64,000 bases of DNA. Source: Streptomyces tendae. GTDB lineage: Bacteria; Actinomycetota; Actinomycetes; Streptomycetales; Streptomycetaceae. Made by a program: the position numbers and the translations under genes. Of this stretch, positions 1 to 8,899 are shown piece by piece (position 1 is the stretch's first letter; each line of letters begins with the position of its first letter). The notes below the pieces were generated by a model. The model ran no database searches. It saw nothing but the letters and a program-made list of their open reading frames with translations, and had not been told where the DNA came from. The DNA lies in NCBI RefSeq assembly GCF_014650435.1, contig NZ_BMUY01000010.1:186001-250000 (forward strand), written 5' to 3'.

Positions 1-920
1 TCCGGCACCGGACGCACGCCGGTGAGGCACACGGCCGTCAGGCCGTCGGTCAGCGCACCGTAGCGGCTGGGGTGGACGCGGGCGAGGTGGTCGAGGAGGG
101 CGGGGAAGTCGTCCAGGGAGGCACCCTCGGTGGCCCGCGCCGCACGGGTCACCTGCTCGTCGGAGTACGGCGCGGGGGCCTCGGGCAGACCGCGGTGGCG
201 GTAGTCCTCGCCGTCGATGCGCAGGGCGCGGAAGTGGGCGGACAGGCCCTGGATCTCGCGCAGGAAGTCGGCCGCCGCGAACCGGCCCTCGCCGAGCTTG
301 CCGGGCAGCGTGTTGGAGGTGGCGGCGAGTGCCACGCCGGCCTCCACGAGCCGGGCGAGCAGGCTGGAGACCAGGACGGTGTCGCCCGGGTCGTCCAGCT
401 CGAACTCGTCGATGCACAGCAGGCGGTGACCGGAGAGGGTCTGCACGGTCTGCTGGAAGCCGAGGGCGCCGACCAGGTTGGTCAGCTCCACGAAGGTGCC
501 GAAGGCCTTGCGGGACGGCTCCGCCGGGGTGGCGTGCCACAGGGAGGCCAGCAGATGGGTCTTGCCGACGCCGTAGCCGCCGTCGAGATAGACGCCGCGG
601 GGGCCGGCGGGGGCCTTCGGAGCCTTGCCGCGGCCGAGCCCGAAGAAGCCGCGCCTGCCGGTCGCCGCCCCGGGCGCCTCGCCCAGCCCGCCCGCGAAGT
701 CCTCCAGGACCCGGACGGCCTCGCTCTGGCTGGGCTGGTTCGGGTCCGGGATGTACGTGCCGAAGCGGACGGAGTCGAAACGGGGCGGAGGCACCATCTC
801 GGCGACCAGGCGGTCCGCGGGGACACGGGGCTCACGGGCGCACAGGGAAACCGTGGCCGGAGCCGTCCCGGTTATCGGGGCGGGGACGGAGGCGGGGGAG
901 GAGGACGACACGGTACTCAA
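1..920 (-). CDS. zapE: ZapE/AFG1-family ATPase (partial, C-terminus off the left edge)
   Basis: P-loop ATPase of the AFG1/ZapE family, which in proteobacteria acts at the division ring and in mitochondria in protein turnover; the Streptomyces role is not established. The reverse-strand reading has a Walker A GGYGVGKTHLL near residue 115, a Walker B-like LLCIDEFELDD, and the family-typical LIDxxYxP-region text FGTYIPDPNQPSQ. The start is uncertain: TTG at 920 gives an MSTVSSSS N-terminus, and GTG at 911 is three codons further in. About 306 codons are present, and the C-terminal end lies outside the window. It is divergent from the reductase gene at 1088. The family call is firm; the start and physiological role are not. 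Confidence 0.85.
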   Translation of the reverse strand, partial: MSTVSSSSPASVPAPITGTAPATVSLCAREPRVPADRLVAEMVPPPRFDSVRFGTYIPDPNQPSQSEAVRVLEDFAGGLGEAPGAATGRRGFFGLGRGKAPKAPAGPRGVYLDGGYGVGKTHLLASLWHATPAEPSRKAFGTFVELTNLVGALGFQQTVQTLSGHRLLCIDEFELDDPGDTVLVSSLLARLVEAGVALAATSNTLPGKLGEGRFAAADFLREIQGLSAHFRALRIDGEDYRHRGLPEAPAPYSDEQVTRAARATEGASLDDFPALLDHLARVHPSRYGALTDGLTAVCLTGVRPVP

Positions 921-1087
921 TGGTAGGGCCTGCCCCGGGGAGCCCTGCCGTCACCGGTCCGCGGCCCTGGGTGCAGCGCCCGGGCCCGGGCGGTCGCGGG
1001 ACGGACTCCCCGGGGCGTTCGCGGGCCCGGTCGGCGGGGTCCCGGCCTGTGCGGTTGGGTCGTCGGAGCCGTGGAACACTGCACCCC

Positions 1088-1891
1088 ATGCGACGCCTGC
1101 TCCCCGTGCCCCCCGTACCCCCCGCGACCGATCCGGCCGTCGGCCCGGGCGGCTCCGAGGCCGACCGGGAGTGGAGCCCGGCCGAGCTGGCCGCCGCCTA
1201 CGCGTACCCCGAGCCGGACGGGCGCCGGCGGACGTGGCTGCGGGCCAACATGGTCTCCACCCTCGACGGTGCCGCCCAGCACGACGGCCGCTCCCAGCCC
1301 ATCTCCAGCGCGGCCGACATGCGCGTCTTCGGCACCCTGCGCGCCCTGGCGGACGTGGTGGTCGCCGGTGCCGAGACCGTACGGCAGGAGGGGTACCGCC
1401 CGGCACGCGCGCGGGCGGACTTCGCCGAGGCGCGGCGGTCGGCCGGCCAGGCCCCCGTGCCGGCGATCGCGGTGGTCAGCGCGAGCCTGGAGCTGGACTT
1501 CTCCCTGCCGCTGTTCACCTCCCCGCTCGTGCCCACCCTGATCCTGACCGGAGCCGCCGCGGCCCCGGACCGGATCGCGGCCGCCGAGAAGGCCGGGGCC
1601 CGGGTGGTGATCGCCGGCGACGGCGTCGGGGTGGACCCGGCCCGTGCCGTCGGGGCGCTCGCGGAGCTGGGCCACACCCGGCTGCTGACCGAGGGCGGTC
1701 CCCGGCTGCTGGGTCAGTTCGTCACGGCCGGCGTGCTCGACGAGCTGTGCCTGACCGTCTCCCCGATGCTGACCGCGGGGGACGCGCAGCGGATCGCGGG
1801 CGGACCGGCGGTCGAGGTCCCGCAGCGGTTCGCACTGGTGTCCCTCCTGGAGGAGGAAGGTTTCCTCTTCAGCCGGTACCGGCGCGACTAG
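1088..1891 (+). CDS. RibD C-terminal-like pyrimidine reductase family protein
   Basis: A 267-aa protein with the dihydrofolate-reductase-like fold of the RibD C-terminal domain (5-amino-6-(5-phosphoribosylamino)uracil reductase family). Visible signatures are NMVSTLDGAAQHDGRS near residue 55, the nucleotide-binding stretch DVVVAGAETVRQEGYRP, and LLTEGGPRLLGQF near residue 200. It lacks the RibD deaminase domain, so it is a stand-alone reductase. No riboflavin genes lie beside it, so its substrate may not be the riboflavin intermediate. The ATG at 1088 was chosen because upstream in-frame sequence is Arg/Gly/Pro-rich and not protein-like. It is divergent from the zapE-type gene. Confidence 0.85.
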   Translation: MRRLLPVPPVPPATDPAVGPGGSEADREWSPAELAAAYAYPEPDGRRRTWLRANMVSTLDGAAQHDGRSQPISSAADMRVFGTLRALADVVVAGAETVRQEGYRPARARADFAEARRSAGQAPVPAIAVVSASLELDFSLPLFTSPLVPTLILTGAAAAPDRIAAAEKAGARVVIAGDGVGVDPARAVGALAELGHTRLLTEGGPRLLGQFVTAGVLDELCLTVSPMLTAGDAQRIAGGPAVEVPQRFALVSLLEEEGFLFSRYRRD

Positions 1892-2107
1892 GCACATCCC
1901 GGCCCGGGCGGGCGGCGGCGACCGGACAGGGGTTCGGTCGTTACCGCACTTCCGGTAATCAGCGGAATCTCCCGTTCCGTTTAGCTCGCGCCGGGCACAC
2001 TGATTCCGGCAGTACCCGTGCGATCACGGGGCAGGATGGTTTCCGCAGGGTCTGGTACGGCCTACGGAGGGTGGGCCCACGGGCCCTCGAAGGAGAAGGG
2101 GCGCCTG

Positions 2108-2581
2108 GTGTTCACAAGCGTTTTGATGATCGAGAAGGCCCTGACGTCCGCCGACGTGGAGTTCGTCACCACCTTGCACGGGGACGAGCAGGTCGGCTTC
2201 CACGTGCTGCTCCAGCCGCGCGGCGATCAGGCGGACCGCCTGCTGCGGGCCATCGACGACGTCGCCCTCGGCGAGCTCGACGACGCCGTACGCGAGGGGG
2301 AGACCCCGGAGGGCCGGGAGGCGCAGAGCGTGGGGGAGCGGGCCCTGGAGGTGTCCCTCACCGCCCTGCGCGCGTCCGGCGCCCAGGCCGAGGGGCGGCT
2401 CATCGAGGACCACCCGCTGGACGAGCTGAAGGCCCTGGTCATGGAGATCGCGGCCGACGAGGTGATCGTCCTGACCGACCCGCACTACGTGGAGGAGTTC
2501 TTCCACCGTGACTGGGCCTCCCGGGCCCGGCACAGGGTCGGCGTGCCGGTCCTGAAGCTCTTCTCGCACAGCAAGGCATAG
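2108..2581 (+). CDS. Small conserved protein of unknown function
   Basis: A 157-aa acidic protein with no signal peptide or membrane segment. Homologues have sometimes been labelled indole-3-glycerol phosphate synthase, but no barrel motifs of that enzyme are visible and the protein is too short, so I give no function. The C-terminal half (DELKALVMEIAADEVIVLTDPHYVEEFFHRDWASRAR) looks like an alpha/beta nucleotide-binding or universal-stress-like segment, which is inference only. GTG at 2108 was chosen because AAGGAGAAGGGG lies just upstream; ATG at 2126 is the alternative. It lies 63 bp upstream of murC in the same direction. Confidence 0.7.
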   Translation: MFTSVLMIEKALTSADVEFVTTLHGDEQVGFHVLLQPRGDQADRLLRAIDDVALGELDDAVREGETPEGREAQSVGERALEVSLTALRASGAQAEGRLIEDHPLDELKALVMEIAADEVIVLTDPHYVEEFFHRDWASRARHRVGVPVLKLFSHSKA

Positions 2582-2644
2582 GCTGGTGCCGCGCCCCCGC
2601 CCAGGGGGCGCGCCCACCGACGGATCACCCTGGGAGAACAGCGC

Positions 2645-4033
2645 ATGGCACCCGGCCTTCCCACCGCCATGGACCGACCGCACTTCATCGGCATCGGCGG
2701 CGCCGGAATGTCGGGCATCGCCAAGATCCTCGCCCAGCGCGGCGCCGAGGTGGCGGGCAGCGACGCCAAGGAGTCCGCGACCGCCGACGCCCTGCGCGCC
2801 CTGGGCGCCACGGTGCACATCGGGCACGCGGCGGAGCACCTCGCCGACGACGCGAGCTGCGTGGTGGTGTCCTCGGCGATCCGCGAGGACAACCCGGAGC
2901 TGGTCCGCGCCGCCGAGCTGGCCATCCCGGTCGTGCACCGCTCGGACGCCCTCGCCGCCCTGATGAACGGCCTGCGCCCGATCGCCGTGGCCGGCACCCA
3001 CGGCAAGACCACCACCACCTCGATGCTGGCGGTCTCCCTGTCCGAGCTGGGCCTCGACCCCTCGTACGCGATCGGCGGCGACCTGGACGCGCCCGGCTCC
3101 AACGCCCTGCACGGCGCCGGGGAGATCTTCGTCGCCGAGGCGGACGAAAGCGACCGCAGCTTCCACAAGTACGCCCCCGAGGTCGCCATCGTCCTCAACG
3201 TCGAGCTGGACCACCACGCCAACTACGCGTCGATGGACGAGATCTACGAGTCCTTCGAGACCTTCGCCGCGAAGATCGTCCCCGGCGGCACCCTGGTGAT
3301 CGCGGCCGACCACGAGGGCGCCCGGGAGCTGACGCGCAGGCTGGCCGGTTCGGTGCGGACGGTGACGTACGGGGAGTCCGAGGACGCCGACGTGCGCATC
3401 CTGTCCGTCGTCCCGCAGGGCCTCAAGAGCGAGGTCACCGTCGTCGTCGACGGCGCCGAGCTGACCTTCGCCGTCTCCGTCCCCGGCCGCCACTACGCCC
3501 ACAACGCCGTCGCCGCCCTCGCGGCCGGTGCCGCCCTCGGCATCCCCGCCGCCGAGCTGGCCCCCGCGCTGGCCGCCTACACGGGCGTCAAGCGGCGCCT
3601 CCAGCTCAAGGGCGAGGCGGCCGGCGTCCAGGTCGTCGACTCCTACGCGCACCACCCCACCGAGATGACCGCCGACCTGGAGGCCATGCGTGCCGCGGTG
3701 GGTGACGCCCGCATCCTGGTGCTCTTCCAGCCGCACCTCTTCTCCCGCACCCAGGAGCTGGGCAAGGAGATGGGCCAGGCGCTGAACCTCGCCGACGCCT
3801 CGGTCGTCCTCGACATCTACCCGGCCCGCGAGGACCCGATCCCCGGCGTCACCAGCGAGCTGATCATCGAGGCGGCCCGCGCGGCGGGCGGGGACGTCAC
3901 ACCGGTCCACGACAAGGGCGCCGCGCCCGCGCTGGTCGCGGGAATGGCGAAGGCCGGTGATCTCGTTCTCACCATGGGCGCGGGCGACGTCACGGACCTC
4001 GGACCGCGCATCCTGGACGAGCTGTCGAAGTAA
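2645..4033 (+). CDS. murC: UDP-N-acetylmuramate--L-alanine ligase
   Basis: Cytoplasmic ATP-dependent ligase that adds L-Ala to UDP-MurNAc, the first amino acid of the peptidoglycan stem. The 462-aa length is typical. Domain 1 opens with the Rossmann-type HFIGIGGAGMSGIA. The ATP-binding Mur motif GTHGKTTTT lies at about residues 117-125, followed by EADESDRSF and NVELDHHANY, and the C-terminal domain carries SYAHHPTEM and FQPHLFSRTQ. GGGAGAA lies a few bases before the ATG. The gene sits outside the main dcw division cluster, as an isolated murC does in some Streptomyces. The msrB gene follows after 24 bp, probably co-transcribed. Confidence 0.96.
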   Translation: MAPGLPTAMDRPHFIGIGGAGMSGIAKILAQRGAEVAGSDAKESATADALRALGATVHIGHAAEHLADDASCVVVSSAIREDNPELVRAAELAIPVVHRSDALAALMNGLRPIAVAGTHGKTTTTSMLAVSLSELGLDPSYAIGGDLDAPGSNALHGAGEIFVAEADESDRSFHKYAPEVAIVLNVELDHHANYASMDEIYESFETFAAKIVPGGTLVIAADHEGARELTRRLAGSVRTVTYGESEDADVRILSVVPQGLKSEVTVVVDGAELTFAVSVPGRHYAHNAVAALAAGAALGIPAAELAPALAAYTGVKRRLQLKGEAAGVQVVDSYAHHPTEMTADLEAMRAAVGDARILVLFQPHLFSRTQELGKEMGQALNLADASVVLDIYPAREDPIPGVTSELIIEAARAAGGDVTPVHDKGAAPALVAGMAKAGDLVLTMGAGDVTDLGPRILDELSK

Positions 4034-4057
4034 GTCGAAGTAAGGGGCTGAGGACTC

Positions 4058-4465
4058 ATGTCGTACGACGTCGAGAAGCCGGACGAGCAGTGGCGGGCGG
4101 AGCTGGCCCCGGCCGAGTACGCCGTGCTGCGCGAGGCCGCCACGGAGCCGGCCTTCACCGGTGAGTACACCGACACCAAGACCGAGGGCGTCTACTCCTG
4201 CCGCGCCTGCGGTGCGGAGCTGTTCACCTCCACGACCAAGTTCGAGTCGCACTGCGGCTGGCCGTCCTTCTACGACCCGAAGGACACCGACGCGGTCGAG
4301 CTGATCGAGGACCGCTCCCACGGGATGGTGCGCACCGAGGTGCGCTGCGCCCGGTGCGGTTCGCACCTCGGACACGTCTTCCAGGGTGAGGGCTACCCGA
4401 CCCCGACCGACCAGCGGTACTGCATCAACAGCATCTCGCTGCGGCTGGAGCCGAAGGCGGGCTGA
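4058..4465 (+). CDS. msrB: Peptide-methionine (R)-S-oxide reductase MsrB
   Basis: Repairs methionine-R-sulfoxide in proteins using thioredoxin. The 135-aa single-domain protein has the four structural zinc cysteines (C48, C51, C97, C100) and the catalytic cysteine C122 in RYCINSISL near the C-terminus. SHCGWPSFYDP is the usual substrate-pocket stretch. It is only 24 bp behind murC, and a strong stem-loop follows at 4485-4528, so murC-msrB is probably one transcript. The gene has no partner msrA nearby. Confidence 0.95.
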   Translation: MSYDVEKPDEQWRAELAPAEYAVLREAATEPAFTGEYTDTKTEGVYSCRACGAELFTSTTKFESHCGWPSFYDPKDTDAVELIEDRSHGMVRTEVRCARCGSHLGHVFQGEGYPTPTDQRYCINSISLRLEPKAG

Positions 4466-4484
4466 GCCGGCCGGTGAACCGAAC

Positions 4485-4528
4485 GGCGGCCGGGAGCGGC
4501 ACGGTGGACACCGTCGCTCCCGGCCGCC
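4485..4528 (+). terminator. Strong stem-loop terminator after msrB
   Basis: A 14-bp perfect outer stem (4485-4498 with 4515-4528) is continued by a 6-bp inner stem (4501-4506 with 4509-4514) around a 2-nt loop, with a 2-nt bulge. It starts 20 bp after the msrB stop. There is no T-run, which is usual for Streptomyces terminators. Confidence 0.8.
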
Positions 4529-4696
4529 GTCGTTCGGCCGGGCAGATTTCCGGTGTGAACGCCCGAGCAGCGGGAAGGAGTCGCCCCGGAGCAACGGGGG
4601 CCCCGCGCAGCAGCCGTCTACACTCGACCGGCGACGGCCCCACCGACCGCGGCCGGAGCGGGCAGCTTCTGCCAGACCCGAAGGGTATTCGGCGTT

Positions 4697-5851
4697 TTGA
4701 TACGGATGGACTCAGTCACCAAGCGGTACCCGGACGGCACCGTGGCGGTCGACCGGCTGACGCTGGACATACCCGACCGCTCGATCACGGTCCTGGTCGG
4801 CCCCTCGGGCTGCGGCAAGACGACCACCCTGCGGATGATCAACAGAATGGTCGAGCCCACCGAGGGAACGATCCTGCTCGACGGCGAGGACCTCCAGCGG
4901 CAGGCCGTCACCACACTGCGCCGGTCCATGGGGTACGTGATCCAGAACGCCGGGCTCTTCCAGCACCGGACGATCCTCGACAACATCGCCACCGTGCCCC
5001 GCATGATCGGCTGGGGCAAGCAGAAGTCCCGCGAGCGGGCCGCCGAGTTGATGGCGCGGGTGGGGCTCGACGCCTCCCTGGCCAAGCGGTACCCCTACCA
5101 GCTCTCCGGCGGCCAGCAGCAGCGCGTCGGCGTGGCCCGGGCGCTCGCCGCCGACCCGCCGGTGCTGCTCATGGACGAGCCGTTCTCCGCCGTCGACCCC
5201 GTCGTCCGCAAGGGACTGCAGGACGAACTCCTGCGCATCCAGGACGAACTGGGCAAGACCATCGTCTTCGTCACCCACGACATCGACGAGGCCATCAAGC
5301 TCGGCACCATGGTCGCGGTGATGCGCACCGGCGGCCGGCTCGCCCAGTTCGCACCGCCCGCCGAGCTGCTGTCCGACCCCGCGGACGACTTCGTCGAGGA
5401 CTTCCTCGGCGCCGACCGCGGCATCCGGCGGCTCTCCTTCTTCCCCTCCGCCGCCCTGGAGCTGAGCACCGGCCCCGTCGTGCGCGCCGACGCCACCGCC
5501 GAACAGCTCGCCGCCGCCGACGGCGCCGCCCACCTGCTGGTCACCGACGCGGACGACCGGCCGCTGGGCTGGGCCGAGCCGGGCGAGCTGGCCGCGGGGG
5601 ACCTCGCGGCCGGGCGGCTGCTGTCCTACGGGCGGCCGTTCGTGCCCGGCACCGACTCGCTGCGGGCCGCCCTCGACTGCGCCGTGCTCTCGCCCACCGG
5701 CTGGGCCGTCGCCGTGGACGTCGACGGCCGGGTGACCGGCGTCGTCTCACAGCAGACCATCGGCGAGGCCATCCGCTCCGCCCACGGCGCGGCGGACTCC
5801 GGCGACGCGCGGACCGAGGAGCCCGCCGACGTCACGAAGGTCGCCCCGTGA
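4697..5851 (+). CDS. OpuC/ProV-type compatible-solute ABC transporter ATPase
   Basis: ATP-binding subunit of a glycine betaine/choline/proline-type importer (osmoprotection), at the inner face of the membrane. It shows Walker A GPSGCGKTT near residue 36, the signature LSGGQQQR near residue 135, Walker B VLLMDEPFSAVDP, and FVTHDIDEA. The remainder (residues ~245-384) is a CBS-like regulatory tail, usual in this subfamily. TTG at 4697 gives MIRMDSVTKRYPDG, matching family N-termini; ATG at 4706 is possible. It is followed by two permeases with GTGA overlaps and a binding lipoprotein. A TACACT hexamer at about 4618 is a weak -10 candidate without a recognisable -35. Confidence 0.92.
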   Translation: MIRMDSVTKRYPDGTVAVDRLTLDIPDRSITVLVGPSGCGKTTTLRMINRMVEPTEGTILLDGEDLQRQAVTTLRRSMGYVIQNAGLFQHRTILDNIATVPRMIGWGKQKSRERAAELMARVGLDASLAKRYPYQLSGGQQQRVGVARALAADPPVLLMDEPFSAVDPVVRKGLQDELLRIQDELGKTIVFVTHDIDEAIKLGTMVAVMRTGGRLAQFAPPAELLSDPADDFVEDFLGADRGIRRLSFFPSAALELSTGPVVRADATAEQLAAADGAAHLLVTDADDRPLGWAEPGELAAGDLAAGRLLSYGRPFVPGTDSLRAALDCAVLSPTGWAVAVDVDGRVTGVVSQQTIGEAIRSAHGAADSGDARTEEPADVTKVAP

Positions 5852-6549
5852 ACGGCTTCTTCGACATACCGAGCGACCTCGACAACACCTACTTCGGTCT
5901 GATCGGCCTGCATCTGCGCGAGGCGCTGCTGCCGGTCCTGGCCGGACTGCTCGCCGCGCTGCCGCTCGCCCAGCTGTGCGTGCGCTTCCGCTGGCTGTAC
6001 CCGCCGGTGCTCGGCGTCACCACCGTCTTCTACGCCATCCCGTCGCTGGCCGTCTTCGTGGTCCTCATCGACTACACCGGCCAGACCGAACTCACCGTGA
6101 TGATCCCGCTGGCCGTGTACAGCCTGGTGGTGCTCGTCCCGGCGATCGTCGACGGCGTCCGCTCCGTGCCCGAGGAGACCCTGGCCGCGTCCACCGCCAT
6201 GGGCTTCGGGCCACTGCGCCGCTACCTCCAGGTGCAGTTGCCGATCGCGGTGCCCGCCATCCTCGCCGGGCTGCGGGTGGCGGTGTCGGCGAGCATCTCC
6301 CTGGTCAGCGTGGGCGCCCTCATCGGCAACCAGGGCGCCCTCGGCAACCTGCTCGCGGACGCCCAGAAGTACGGCCGGCCGGAGTTGGCGGTGAACTCCG
6401 TCCTCACCACCGCCGTACTGGCGATCCTGTGCGACGCGCTCCTCGTCCTGGCCCGGAACCTGCTGACCCCGTGGATGCCCCGGGGCAAGCGGCAACGCCC
6501 GAAGGAAGCCGCCGCGCGGCCCGAGCCCAAGGAGGCGGCGGCCCGGTGA
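5848..6549 (+). CDS. OpuC-type ABC permease (first)
   Basis: A 233-aa integral membrane subunit of the compatible-solute importer, with about five to six hydrophobic helices and the BPD-transport EAA-like loop ETLAASTAMGFGPLRRYLQVQLPIAVPAI around residues 110-140. The C-terminus is Lys/Arg/Ala-rich and cytoplasmic. The GTG start overlaps the ATPase stop by 4 nt (GTGA), showing translational coupling. It pairs with the next permease as a heterodimer. Confidence 0.9.
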   Translation: MNGFFDIPSDLDNTYFGLIGLHLREALLPVLAGLLAALPLAQLCVRFRWLYPPVLGVTTVFYAIPSLAVFVVLIDYTGQTELTVMIPLAVYSLVVLVPAIVDGVRSVPEETLAASTAMGFGPLRRYLQVQLPIAVPAILAGLRVAVSASISLVSVGALIGNQGALGNLLADAQKYGRPELAVNSVLTTAVLAILCDALLVLARNLLTPWMPRGKRQRPKEAAARPEPKEAAAR

Positions 6550-7211
6550 ACGTGCTCCACTTCGTCAACGCCTTCTTCAGCGACAGCGCCCACTGGCACG
6601 GCTACGACGGCATCCCCGGACGCCTGCTGGAACACGTCCAGTACACGCTGATGGCCCTCGGTCTCGCCGCCGCCATCGGATTGCCGGTCGGGCTGCTGAC
6701 CGGGCACACCGGGCGCGGCGGCAACGCCGTCGCCTTCGTCGCCACCGCGGCCCGCGCCCTGCCCAGCTTCGGACTGCTGGTGCTGATCGCGGTCGCCGTC
6801 GGCATCGGTCTGCTGCCCGTGATGATCCCGCTGGTCGTGCTCGCGATCCCGCCGATCCTGGTGACCACCTACGAGGCCGTCCGCTCCGTCGACCCCTCCC
6901 CGGTGGACGCCGCGCGGGGCATGGGCATGCACGAGACCGGCATCCTCTTCCGGGTCGAACTGCCCGTCGCCCTCCCGCTGGTCCTCAGCGGGCTGCGCTC
7001 GGCCGCCATCCAGGTCGTGTCGACGGCCACCATCGCCGCGTACGTCAGTCTCGGCGGGCTCGGCCGCTACATCATCGACGGGCTCTACCAGCGCGACTAC
7101 GAGAAGGTGGTCGGCGGCGCCACGCTGGTCGCCCTCATGGCGCTCGTCACCCTCGCGGTGTTCTGGGCGGCCGGGCGGCTGGCCGTGTCGCCGGGGGTGC
7201 GCAGACGTTGA
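6546..7211 (+). CDS. OpuC-type ABC permease (second)
   Basis: A 221-aa integral membrane subunit with the permease loop PSPVDAARGMGMHETGILFRVELPVALPLVLSG near residues 115-150 and several hydrophobic segments. It begins with GTG overlapping the stop of the first permease (GTGA). Together they form the membrane channel of the osmoprotectant importer; the binding lipoprotein follows 74 bp downstream. Confidence 0.9.
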   Translation: MNVLHFVNAFFSDSAHWHGYDGIPGRLLEHVQYTLMALGLAAAIGLPVGLLTGHTGRGGNAVAFVATAARALPSFGLLVLIAVAVGIGLLPVMIPLVVLAIPPILVTTYEAVRSVDPSPVDAARGMGMHETGILFRVELPVALPLVLSGLRSAAIQVVSTATIAAYVSLGGLGRYIIDGLYQRDYEKVVGGATLVALMALVTLAVFWAAGRLAVSPGVRRR

Positions 7212-7249
7212 CCGCGCAGGGCGGTGGAGAAACCGTAACCAGGCCGTTC

Positions 7250-7279
7250 TTGACTGACCGGCGACCGGATCGTTTGGAT
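7250..7279 (+). promoter_or_regulatory. Possible internal leaderless promoter for the solute-binding lipoprotein
   Basis: TTGACT at 7250-7255, an 18-bp spacer and TTGGAT at 7274-7279 place a start site at or next to the ATG at 7286. This would give extra, leaderless mRNA for the binding protein beyond operon read-through. The -10 matches the consensus poorly, so it is only a candidate. Confidence 0.3.
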
Positions 7280-7285
7280 CGACGG

Positions 7286-8248
7286 ATGACTTCCACCGCC
7301 AAGAGCAGCAGGTCCAGGACTAGGCACACCGGTGCGGCCGCCGTCGCGCTCGCCGCCGCCGCGGCGCTGCTCGCGGGCTGTTCCTCCGACTCCGACGAAA
7401 CCTCCGACAACCCCCTCGCGGGTGACAAGGCGGAGGCCGGCACGGTCGTCGTCGGCTCGAACAACTTCGCCGAGAGCACACTGCTCGCCGACATCTACGG
7501 AGAGGCGCTCAAGGCCAAGGGCCTCAAGGTCGCCTACAAGCACAACATCGGCAGCCGCGAGACGACGTACGGCATGATGAAGAACGGCTCCGTCACCGTG
7601 CTGCCCGAGTACAACGGTTCGCTGCTCGCCTACCTCGACCCGAAGGCCGAGCAGAAGTCCGTCGAGGAGGTGAACGAGGCGGCGAAGGCCAAGCTCGACA
7701 AGAAGCTGACGCTGCTGGAGTCGTCACCGGCCGAGAACAAGGACTCGGTGAGCGTCAACGCCGAGACCGCGAAGAAGCACGGCCTCACCGCCGAGTCGAC
7801 CCTCGCCGACCTCAAGGACGTCGCGCCCGAGCTGGTGATCGGCGGCTCGCCCGAGTTCCAGACCCGGCAGCAGGGGCTCAAGGGCCTGGAGTCGGTGTAC
7901 GGGCTGAAGTTCAAGTCGTTCAAGGCGCTCGACGCGGGCGGCCCGCTGACCCAGGCGGCGCTGACCAAGAACGACGTGCAGGCGGCCGACGTCTTCACCA
8001 CCGACCCGACCATCGTCAAGGAGAAGTTCGTCGTCCTGAAGGACCCGGAGAACCTCTTCGGCCACGCGAACGTGACCCCGCTGGTCACCAAGGACGGGCT
8101 GAACGAGGAGGGCGTGGCCACGCTCAACGCGGTCTCCGCCAAGCTGGACACCGAGACGCTCCTCGACCTGGACGCCGAGGTCCAGCTGGACAAGAAGGAC
8201 CCGCTGGACGTCGCCAAGGCGTGGCTGAAGTCCGCGGGCCTCGTCTGA
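7286..8248 (+). CDS. OpuAC/OsmF-type compatible-solute-binding lipoprotein
   Basis: Extracytoplasmic lipid-anchored receptor of the osmoprotectant importer. The N-terminus has basic residues (STAKSSRSRTRH), a hydrophobic stretch and the lipobox LLAGC, giving a mature Cys about residue 29. The mature part starts VVVGSNNFAESTLLADIYGEAL and includes LPEYNGSLLAYL, typical of the OpuCC/OsmF family. It is 320 aa from ATG 7286; an upstream GTG at 7208 is in frame but would add an Arg/Gly-rich extension before the signal peptide. It converges on the cvnD stop at 8288. Confidence 0.92.
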   Translation: MTSTAKSSRSRTRHTGAAAVALAAAAALLAGCSSDSDETSDNPLAGDKAEAGTVVVGSNNFAESTLLADIYGEALKAKGLKVAYKHNIGSRETTYGMMKNGSVTVLPEYNGSLLAYLDPKAEQKSVEEVNEAAKAKLDKKLTLLESSPAENKDSVSVNAETAKKHGLTAESTLADLKDVAPELVIGGSPEFQTRQQGLKGLESVYGLKFKSFKALDAGGPLTQAALTKNDVQAADVFTTDPTIVKEKFVVLKDPENLFGHANVTPLVTKDGLNEEGVATLNAVSAKLDTETLLDLDAEVQLDKKDPLDVAKAWLKSAGLV

Positions 8249-8287
8249 CGGACGCCCAGGACGACGCGCTGCGAAGCGCTTCGACGG

Positions 8288-8899
8288 CTACGACGCCGCG
8301 GCCCCGGTCGCGGCGTCGATCAGCTGGTCGATCAGGGCGATGAGGACGTCCCGGCTGGAGGTCCGCTCCCGCGCGTCGCACAGCAGCACCTGCACGTGCT
8401 CCGGCAGCGCGAGGGCCTCGCGGATCTCCGCGGCCGGGTACGGGTGCCGGCCGTGGAAGCCGTTGACGGCGACGACGAACGGAATGCCCCGCCGCTCGAA
8501 GAAGTCGATCGCGGCGAAGCTCGACTCGGGCCTGCGGACGTCGACCAGGACCACCGCACCGAGCGCGCCGATCGCCAGGTCGTTCCACATGAACCAGAAG
8601 CGCTGCTGGCCGGGTGTGCCGAAGAGGTACAGCACCACGTCCCGGCCGATGGTGATCCGGCCGAAGTCCAGGGCCACGGTCGTGGCCCGCTTCTCCTCGA
8701 TGCCGTTGAGGTCGTCGACGTCCAGGCCGGCCGCGGTCAGCGGTTCCTCGGTGCGCAGCGGGGCGATCTCGCTGACCGACCCGACCATGGTGGTCTTGCC
8801 GACGCCGAAACCGCCCGCGATCAGGATCTTCACCGCCTCGGGCGCGGTGGAGCGGGCGGATGCCGTGGGCGTCTCGGCGACGCGCTCAGAGCCGGCCAA
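8288..8899 (-). CDS. cvnD: CvnD: Ras-like small GTPase of a conservon
   Basis: A 203-aa GTP-binding protein, the output subunit of the actinobacterial CvnABCD membrane complex, which resembles eukaryotic G-protein signalling. The G1 P-loop GGFGVGKTTMV lies near residue 30, the switch II/G3 region is LFGTPGQQRFWFMW, and the G4 position is AVNGF instead of NKxD, as is common in CvnD/MglA-like proteins. It starts with TTG at 8899, overlapping the cvnC stop by 14 nt. Last gene of the operon; converges with the OpuC lipoprotein gene. Confidence 0.93.
   Translation of the reverse strand: MAGSERVAETPTASARSTAPEAVKILIAGGFGVGKTTMVGSVSEIAPLRTEEPLTAAGLDVDDLNGIEEKRATTVALDFGRITIGRDVVLYLFGTPGQQRFWFMWNDLAIGALGAVVLVDVRRPESSFAAIDFFERRGIPFVVAVNGFHGRHPYPAAEIREALALPEHVQVLLCDARERTSSRDVLIALIDQLIDAATGAAAS

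Noticed and set aside
4474..6549. A 691-codon open frame that looks like a fusion upstream of the first OpuC permease.
   Set aside because: Only its last third (from GTG 5848) is the real permease; the rest is an Arg/Pro-rich out-of-frame reading of the ATPase gene.
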